Positions 58,964-64,000 of a stretch of 64,000 bases of DNA are shown here, piece by piece. A model generated the notes under the pieces. That model did no database searches. It was not told the origin of the DNA and saw nothing but the letters and a program-made list of their open reading frames with translations. The stretch comes from CAZBRS01 sp964494475. GTDB lineage: Bacteria; Myxococcota_A; UBA9042; CAZBRS01. The position numbers and the translations under genes were made by a program. The stretch is taken from assembly GCA_964494475.1 (NCBI GenBank), contig CAZBRS010000001.1, positions 1 through 64,000 of the forward strand. Direction: 5' to 3'. The number at the start of each line of letters is the position of its first letter. Position 1 is the first letter of the stretch.

Positions 58964-60223
58964 TCAGAGGGCTACGCAGACCCCCCAGGGCACGCCGCTC
59001 CCGTAGGGGTTCTTGCACGTCTGGAACGCATCGGCGCAGGCGGGCTCGCCCCCGCCCACGCGGCAGAGCGCTCGGCAAACCTGGGTCACGCAGAGCAGGC
59101 CCGGCGCGCACTCGTTGTCGTCCTTGCAGTCGGCCCCGTCGGCGGCGTCGCCGGCGGCCTGGCAGATGGGGGCCGTCGTGATGCCCGACAGGTAGCAGGC
59201 CTCGCCGCCCTTGGCGCACGCCGGGGCCAGCAGATCGCAGGGCTCGAAGGCCGACGCCGGCAACTGGCACACCTTGTACGACGACCCGGTCAGCGTGAGG
59301 CAGGCGAGGCCGTTGCACTGGGCGCCGCCCGACGTGCAGTACGCGTAGCAGCGCGATCCGGTGCCTCCGAGGTCGATGCACGCTCCATCGGCGCACGCGG
59401 CCGCGCCCCCGTCGCACGCCCCGCCGAGGGCTGTCGGGCCGGCGGGCACGCATCCGGGGCGCCCCGCCTCGTCGAACACGCAGTGCTGGCCCTCGGCGCA
59501 GCCGATGCCGGCGTACGGGTCGCAGTCGGGGGTCTCGTAGCCCTCGCAGGGGTTCGCGTCGGCGCTGGAGAGCGCCACGACCGGGTGGGCCTCGCAGCAC
59601 TTGCCGGGCGTCAGGTGGTAGAAGCCCTCGAGCTTGCCCGGAGCGGTGGCCCAGAGCTCGAGCGTGTCTTCCTTGATCGGCACGACGGCGTGGTTGTCGA
59701 CCAGCGGCGCGCTGTAGCCCTTCTCGTACGAGGTCGAGCACGTGAGCACCGGCACCGAGCGCTCGTAGACGCAGGGAGCGGACGCGGCGCCCGCGCAGCC
59801 CACCTTGGCCCGCAGCACGAACAGCAGGCCGTCGCTCACGTTGACCGACAGCTCGACCTCGTCGGTCGTGAGCGTGTACGTGCCCGGCGCGGGAGGGTCG
59901 GCCATGGGGTGGAACGTCGGGGCACCGTCGGCCGACGGTGCGTCGGGCGCGACCTCGGGTACGTCGGCCGACGTGTCGGTCGCCACGCTGGCGTCGACCG
60001 CTGCGTCGGAGCCGGGGTCGTCGCCGCCGGCGCCACCGCAGGCGACCAGCAGGAGGAGGGCGAGGAGCAAGACCTCACCCCCTGGCCCCGTCTCCATCGA
60101 TGGAGAGGGGGATTTCTTTCGGTCAGCGGGTTGGCCGGAGCCCCCCTCTCCATCGATGGAGAGGGGGGTTGGGGGGGTGAGGTTCTCCTGGCGAGTTGGG
60201 GGGGTGAGGTTCTCTCTGGTCAT
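58964..60223 (-). CDS. Cys-rich lipoprotein with palindromic repeat absorbed into its leader
   Basis: 419 residues from the ATG at 60223. The lipoprotein core VLLLALLLLVACGG lies unusually far in (residues about 51-64). The ~48 residues before it (PPTRQENLTPPTPLSIDGEG and so on) are encoded by the inverted repeats at 60071-60214, suggesting insertion between the start codon and the hydrophobic core. The mature protein has an Asp-rich linker, a beta domain with six or more cysteines and C-terminal Cys-rich modules (CDPYAGIGCAEGQHC; CKDDNECAPGLLC; CKNPYGSGVPWGVC). An ATG at 60097 gives a shorter leader without basic residues. It is the last gene of an operon with 60241-60960. Confidence 0.82.
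   Translation of the reverse strand: MTRENLTPPTRQENLTPPTPLSIDGEGGSGQPADRKKSPSPSMETGPGGEVLLLALLLLVACGGAGGDDPGSDAAVDASVATDTSADVPEVAPDAPSADGAPTFHPMADPPAPGTYTLTTDEVELSVNVSDGLLFVLRAKVGCAGAASAPCVYERSVPVLTCSTSYEKGYSAPLVDNHAVVPIKEDTLELWATAPGKLEGFYHLTPGKCCEAHPVVALSSADANPCEGYETPDCDPYAGIGCAEGQHCVFDEAGRPGCVPAGPTALGGACDGGAAACADGACIDLGGTGSRCYAYCTSGGAQCNGLACLTLTGSSYKVCQLPASAFEPCDLLAPACAKGGEACYLSGITTAPICQAAGDAADGADCKDDNECAPGLLCVTQVCRALCRVGGGEPACADAFQTCKNPYGSGVPWGVCVAL
60071..60214. repeat. Array of inverted palindromic repeats inside a lipoprotein leader
   Basis: The element GACCTCACCCC...CTCCATCGATGGAG... starts at 60071. A second, inverted copy contains a perfect 28-base palindrome at 60141-60168. GTTGGGGGGGTGAGGTTCTC is directly repeated at 60168-60187 and 60195-60214. 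The flanks match the pair at 6679-6797, but the loop is ATCGAT-based rather than GTCAAGC. All lie in frame in the gene 58964-60223. Confidence 0.75.
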
Positions 60224-60240
60224 GAGTCGACCGCCTGGTC

Positions 60241-60960
60241 TCAGGTTTCGGGCAGGCACACGCCGGCGTCGCCCGCGTCGGGGAGCTCGACGCACTGGGG
60301 CGCGAGATCGGGGCACTGGGGCGAGGTGGTGTCGCACACCTTGCCGCAGATGCCGTTCACGCACACGGCGCCGGCGACGCAGTCGTTGGCGAAGCCGCAT
60401 GTCGAGCCCACGGGCTTGTTCGAGGCCGCGGTGTGGCAGGCCACACCGACGGACGAGTAGTAGCACGCCTGGGCGCCGGGGCAGTCGGGGGTCAGCAGGT
60501 CGCACGGACGCGACTCGCTGCTCTTCGTGCAGAACCCGAGGCCGGGGTAGGCGGTCAGGCGGCCGTACGTCTCGGGGCAGATCGTCTCGCAGGCCTTGGC
60601 GCAGCCGGGCTCGGCGGCGCAGAGACGGGCGCAGGCGTAGCCCTCGGCGAGCTGAACGCACGCGAAGCCGGCGTCGCAGTCGTTCTCGTACACGCACGCC
60701 TCGCCGTCGGTCCCGGGCCCGGCGAAGGCGCACGCCGAGCCGCCCTGTTGCAGGTAGCAGCCCTGCTCGGCGGGGCACTCGTCGCTCAGCGGGTTGCACG
60801 AGAGGCCGCCGAGGTCGCAAGCGGAGCCGTCGGGGCTGTCGGTCGCGGCGCCGTCACCGACGCAGGAGGCCGGGTCGAGCGGGTTGCACGAGCTCGCGTC
60901 GTCGGACGAGCCGCACGCGAGGGAGAGAACCAGGAGCGCAAGGACGCCGAGCAGCCTCAT
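60241..60960 (-). CDS. Cys-rich lipoprotein
   Basis: 239 residues. A lipoprotein signal (MRLLGVLALLVLSLAC) is followed by about twenty-five cysteines in repeated segments such as CNPLSDECPAEQGCYLQQGGSAC, CVYENDCDAGFACVQLAEGYAC and CGFANDCVAGAVCVNGIC. These match the Cys-rich modules in the C-terminal half of the neighbouring lipoprotein (58964-60223), so the two are probably paralogues. No enzyme domain is seen. Only 12 bases separate it from the flavin reductase gene and 17 from the next, so the three genes probably form one operon. Confidence 0.88.
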   Translation of the reverse strand: MRLLGVLALLVLSLACGSSDDASSCNPLDPASCVGDGAATDSPDGSACDLGGLSCNPLSDECPAEQGCYLQQGGSACAFAGPGTDGEACVYENDCDAGFACVQLAEGYACARLCAAEPGCAKACETICPETYGRLTAYPGLGFCTKSSESRPCDLLTPDCPGAQACYYSSVGVACHTAASNKPVGSTCGFANDCVAGAVCVNGICGKVCDTTSPQCPDLAPQCVELPDAGDAGVCLPET

Positions 60961-60972
60961 CGTTGGCCTCGT

Positions 60973-61512
60973 TCAACCGAGTCGCTTGCCGACGCCCCAG
61001 TCGCACGAGCCGTCGGAGCCGATGCCCACCAGGCTCGTGTAGTGCAGCGAGTACAGGTGCGTGAGCGCCTCGGGAGTGCCGCGCGACGCGACCACGGGGC
61101 CGAGGAAGAGCGTGTGATCGCCCACCACCAGCGTTTGCTCCACGCGGCACTCGAGCGCCACGGTGGCGCCCTCGAGGGTGGGGGGCTTCACCTCGAGCGA
61201 CGGCACCAGCTCGAAGCCGGACTCGGCCAGCTTGTCGTGGGCGCGACCGCTGCGGCGCCCGCACAGCCAGGCGCTGGCGGCTTGCTCGGTGCTGGGGAAG
61301 TGCAGCACGAACTCGGGGCAGCGCGCCAGGCACTCGGCCGAGTACTTCTTCGAGCCCACCGAGATGGCCAGGTGCAGGGGCTCCCACGAGCAGAACGTCC
61401 ACCACGCGAGGCCGATGGCGTTGGGTCGATCGTTCGGTCCGAGGACGGTGGCCACGACGTAGGGGAAGGGCGAGGCCAGCGTGAAGATCTGATCGCGTTC
61501 GAGCGGGATCAT
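60973..61512 (-). CDS. Flavin reductase-like FMN-binding split-barrel protein
   Basis: 179 residues, cytoplasmic. The family pattern includes TLASPFPYVVATVLGPNDRPNAIGLAWWTF near the start, then SVGSKKYSAECLARCPEFVLHFPS and DHTLFLGPVVA. Such proteins (flavoredoxin/flavin reductase-like) bind FMN and reduce flavins or pass electrons; the partner is not shown here. It is the first gene of a leftward run with the two Cys-rich lipoproteins, though with no obvious functional link. Confidence 0.9.
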   Translation of the reverse strand: MIPLERDQIFTLASPFPYVVATVLGPNDRPNAIGLAWWTFCSWEPLHLAISVGSKKYSAECLARCPEFVLHFPSTEQAASAWLCGRRSGRAHDKLAESGFELVPSLEVKPPTLEGATVALECRVEQTLVVGDHTLFLGPVVASRGTPEALTHLYSLHYTSLVGIGSDGSCDWGVGKRLG

Positions 61513-61582
61513 CGTTGGGTTCCTGTCGTGCTCGATTCGCGAGGAGGATACCAGCGTGAACGAGAGCGAGCCAGCGAAACGC

Positions 61583-64000
61583 TCAGAAGGCTCGTCGGCG
61601 GGCGAGCCCGGCGAGGCCGAGCAGGGAGGCCAGGAGCAGCCAGACGGAGGGCGCGGAGGCGCCGGACGCGGCGCAGCCGGAGCCGCCGCCGTCGCGAACC
61701 GGTCCCTCGTCGTCGGCGACCGGCGTGTCCGTCGCGGGCGCGTCGGGGGCGGCGTCGACGCCGGGCGTGCCGTCGGCGGCCTCGTCGACCGTGTCGGGCT
61801 GGTCGACCAGCGGCGACACGGTCAACGTGACCGTGTCGGGGGCGCTGTTCACCTGGCCGTCGTTCACGATCAGCTTCAACACCACCGCCTCCGCGGCCTG
61901 CACGGCGGGCGCCGTGAAGGTGGGTCGGGCCAGCGTGGGGTCGTCGAAGGCGCCACCGGGGCCGCTCTCGATGGACCACGCATAGGTCAGCGGGTCGCCG
62001 TCGGGGTCGCTGGAGCCCGTGCCGTCGAGCAGGAGGTCGTGGTTGCCGAGCACCGCCGAATCCGGGCCCGCGTGGGCCACCGGCGGCTCGTTCGAGCCGA
62101 CGTTCACGGTCACCACGGTCTCGTCGGGCGTGCCGTCGATCCAGGGGTCGGAGACCACCAGGCGGAACGTGAGGGCGGTCGCGGCCGCGACCGTCGGGGC
62201 CGTGAAGACCGGCGTATCGCTCGTGGGGTCGTCGAGCGTGACGGCGGGGCCCTCGACCTGGCTCCACAGGTAGGCGAGGGCGTCGCCCTCGGCGTCGGAC
62301 GAGGCGCGTCCGTCGAGGGTCACCGCGGCCCCCGCGTCGACGACCTGCTCGGCCCCGGCCTCGGCCGTGGGCGGCGTGTTGGCGCGGCAGGCCTCGTCGG
62401 CGCAGACGGCCTCGTCTGCGCAGTCGTCGTCGGTGGCGCAGGTGGTCGCGCACGCGCTGGCGTCGGCGCACGCAGCGTAGGGGGCGCAGGGCACGCCCTC
62501 GGGCTTGGCGCAGGCGCCCTGGCCGTCGCAGGCGTCGGGCGAGAAGGCCACGCCGTCGACGCACGAGGCGTCGGCGCCGCAGGGCGTTCCGGTCGGGAAC
62601 GGGGCCGTCACGCAGGCGTCGCCACCCTCGTCGCAGGCCGCCGAGAGGCACTCGGTGGCAGCGCCGGAGCAGTCGCGTGCGCCACCCGGCTCGCACGCCC
62701 CGTCGGCGCAGGCGTCGGCCACCGTGCAGAACAAACCGTCGTCGCAGGGCGTGCCGGTCGCGGTGCTCACGTAGACGCACTGCCCGGTGAGCCCGTCGCA
62801 GGCTCCGACCCCGGCGCACAGCCCCTGGTCGGGGCAGACGAGCCGGTCCTCGCCGACACAGGCGCCCTCGAGGCAGTGCGAGGCGGGGGTGCAGGCGTCG
62901 GCGTCGTCGCAGGCGGTCACGAGGTCGGGCAGCGCGAGCTTGACGCACGCGTTCACGTCGTCGTCGCAGGCGCCGGCGTTGCAGCCGTCGGCCTGGAACG
63001 AGCAGTCGCGGGCCGCGCCGCCGAGGCAGGCGCCCCCCAGGCACGTGTCGCCCAGGTTGCACCAGGCGCCGTCTTCGCAGGCCGTGCCGTCCAGCACCGA
63101 GGTCCAGGCCCGCCGGTCGGCCGCGTCGCAGTATTGGCAGGCGTTCTGGGGGTTGAAGCTGCCGACCGACACGCACGCGCCGTCGACCAGGCAGCCCACC
63201 GTCACCGTGTGCGCGCACACGCCGTCGGTGCACGTGTCGGTGCTGCAGGCGAAGCCGTCGGTCTCGCACGCGAGCCCGTTCGCGAGCGGCACGGGCCGGC
63301 AGGCGTCGTCGTCCTCGATGCAGACCGAGCCGTTGCAGGAGTCGGCCACGCCCGAGCAGTCGCGGGCCGGACCGGCCTGGCAGGCGCCCGCGGAGCAGGT
63401 GTCGTCGACGGAGCAGAAGAGCCCGTCGTCGCAGGGGGTGGCGTCGGTCACGGCGGTCCACTCCAGCGGGTGGGCGGGGTCGCAGACCCGGCAGGTGGTG
63501 TCGTCGGGCGAGGTACCCTCGGCCACGCACGCGCCGTCGATGAGGCAGCCTTCGGTCACGTCGTGCCGGCACGCACCGGCGGCGCAGGCATCGGCCGTGC
63601 ACGCGAGCCCGTCGTCGGGGCAGGGCGCGCCGTCGGCGGCCGGGGGGGTCGAGCAGAGGCCCGTGGCCGGCTCGCACGCCCCGTCGACGTGGCAGGCGTC
63701 CGCGGCGCTGCAGGCCACCGGGTCGGCGCCCTGGCAGGCGCCGGCCACGCAGGTGTCGGCGCGCGTGCAGGCGTCGGCGTCGTCGCAGGGCGCGCCGTCG
63801 CTGACGTTCGGGTGGGTGCAGAGCCCCGCCGCGCACAGGTTGGCGGTGCAGGCGTTGCCGTCGCCCGAGCAGGCCGCGCCCTCGTTGGCGGGCACGCACG
63901 CGCCGCCCTGGCACGCGGTGCACTCGGGGCACGTCACGTCCTTGCACAGATCGGAGCAGGTGCCGGCCTGATCGCAGCCGAAGCCGGTGGGGCACGTGCC
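61583..64000 (-). CDS. Cys-rich PKD-domain protein with MYXO-CTERM tail (partial, N-terminus beyond window)
   Basis: The C-terminal 805 residues of a secreted protein, open to the window edge. The first ~520 residues are disulfide-rich repeats (CDDADACTRADTC; CDDGLFCSVDDTC; CNGSVCIEDDDAC). Two PKD/Ig-like domains follow, each beginning PPTAEAGAEQVVDAGAAVTLDG or PPVAHAGPDSAVLGNHDLLLDG. After a Thr/Asp/Ala linker the end is GGSGCAASG, a hydrophobic helix (WLLLASLLGLAGLA) and RRRAF, the MYXO-CTERM sorting signal recognised by myxosortase-type enzymes in Myxococcota. It should be processed and anchored at or released from the outer surface. The ligand is unknown. Confidence 0.9.
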   Translation of the reverse strand, partial: GTCPTGFGCDQAGTCSDLCKDVTCPECTACQGGACVPANEGAACSGDGNACTANLCAAGLCTHPNVSDGAPCDDADACTRADTCVAGACQGADPVACSAADACHVDGACEPATGLCSTPPAADGAPCPDDGLACTADACAAGACRHDVTEGCLIDGACVAEGTSPDDTTCRVCDPAHPLEWTAVTDATPCDDGLFCSVDDTCSAGACQAGPARDCSGVADSCNGSVCIEDDDACRPVPLANGLACETDGFACSTDTCTDGVCAHTVTVGCLVDGACVSVGSFNPQNACQYCDAADRRAWTSVLDGTACEDGAWCNLGDTCLGGACLGGAARDCSFQADGCNAGACDDDVNACVKLALPDLVTACDDADACTPASHCLEGACVGEDRLVCPDQGLCAGVGACDGLTGQCVYVSTATGTPCDDGLFCTVADACADGACEPGGARDCSGAATECLSAACDEGGDACVTAPFPTGTPCGADASCVDGVAFSPDACDGQGACAKPEGVPCAPYAACADASACATTCATDDDCADEAVCADEACRANTPPTAEAGAEQVVDAGAAVTLDGRASSDAEGDALAYLWSQVEGPAVTLDDPTSDTPVFTAPTVAAATALTFRLVVSDPWIDGTPDETVVTVNVGSNEPPVAHAGPDSAVLGNHDLLLDGTGSSDPDGDPLTYAWSIESGPGGAFDDPTLARPTFTAPAVQAAEAVVLKLIVNDGQVNSAPDTVTLTVSPLVDQPDTVDEAADGTPGVDAAPDAPATDTPVADDEGPVRDGGGSGCAASGASAPSVWLLLASLLGLAGLARRRAF

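Overview
The window is 64 kb of very GC-rich DNA (roughly 70 percent G+C) that reads as a Myxococcota-type (deltaproteobacterial) chromosome, possibly a draft or metagenome assembly. The grounds are: secreted Cys-rich proteins ending in a Gly-Ser-Gly-Cys / hydrophobic helix / Arg-cluster tail (MYXO-CTERM type) at 61583-64000 and inside 28053-32078; MopE-type Asp-rich Cys repeats; a high density of lipoproteins with Asp-, Ala- and Pro-rich linkers; and many GTG/TTG starts and 4-base ATGA/GTGA gene overlaps. No rRNA, tRNA, CRISPR array, transposase or phage gene was seen. One run of 100 N (26081-26180) is a scaffold gap inside a coding tandem repeat.

Layout. 1-4507 (minus, cut by the window start) is the most striking gene: a signal peptide, then a domain 62/72 identical to eukaryotic ubiquitin, then three fibrinogen-C-terminal-like domains and about thirteen MopE-type Asp/Cys repeats. 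4646-6643 is a dienoyl-CoA-reductase-like Fe-S flavoprotein. 6796-15076 is an assimilatory sulfate-reduction island. A leftward operon (DUF2061 protein, cysH, cysD, cysN, cysG) faces a rightward gene for a three-part sulfite reductase / GltD-like NAD(P)H oxidoreductase / ferredoxin fusion. CysH carries the Cys pairs of a 4Fe-4S APS reductase, which fits the absence of an APS kinase; CysG supplies siroheme to the fusion. 15166-18569 holds an unknown gene coupled to iorA and iorB, followed by a small DUF3601-like gene. 18694-32078 carries very large secreted proteins: a VWA lipoprotein, a Cys-rich repeat lipoprotein and a pectate-lyase-like protein with an internal MYXO-CTERM tail. 32075-34652 holds a quinone oxidoreductase, a cyclophilin and an SDR. 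34824-46001 mixes lipoproteins, a pectinacetylesterase-like hydrolase, a TerB-like protein, a ceramidase, DUF2461, an IgGFc-binding-like protein and an amino-acid permease. 46022-57170 holds an M15-like peptidase, a formylglycine-enzyme-like protein, a class-A beta-lactamase-fold protein, a GH92 mannosidase, an S46 peptidase and a TldD/TldE pair. 57178-64000 holds a CoA-transferase under a probable TetR-type operator, two Cys-rich lipoproteins, a flavin reductase and a partial MYXO-CTERM protein.

Taken together the region describes a heterotroph with a large secreted repertoire acting on polymers, glycans, lipids and peptides, consistent with a saprophytic or predatory myxobacterial life. Palindromic repeats recur at 6679-6797, 7575-7596 and 60071-60214. 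Two of these loci have been absorbed in frame into proteins: the CysG interdomain linker and the leader region of a lipoprotein. Several genes are preceded by a recurring promoter shape, TTG-C- about 17 bases, then TA---T.
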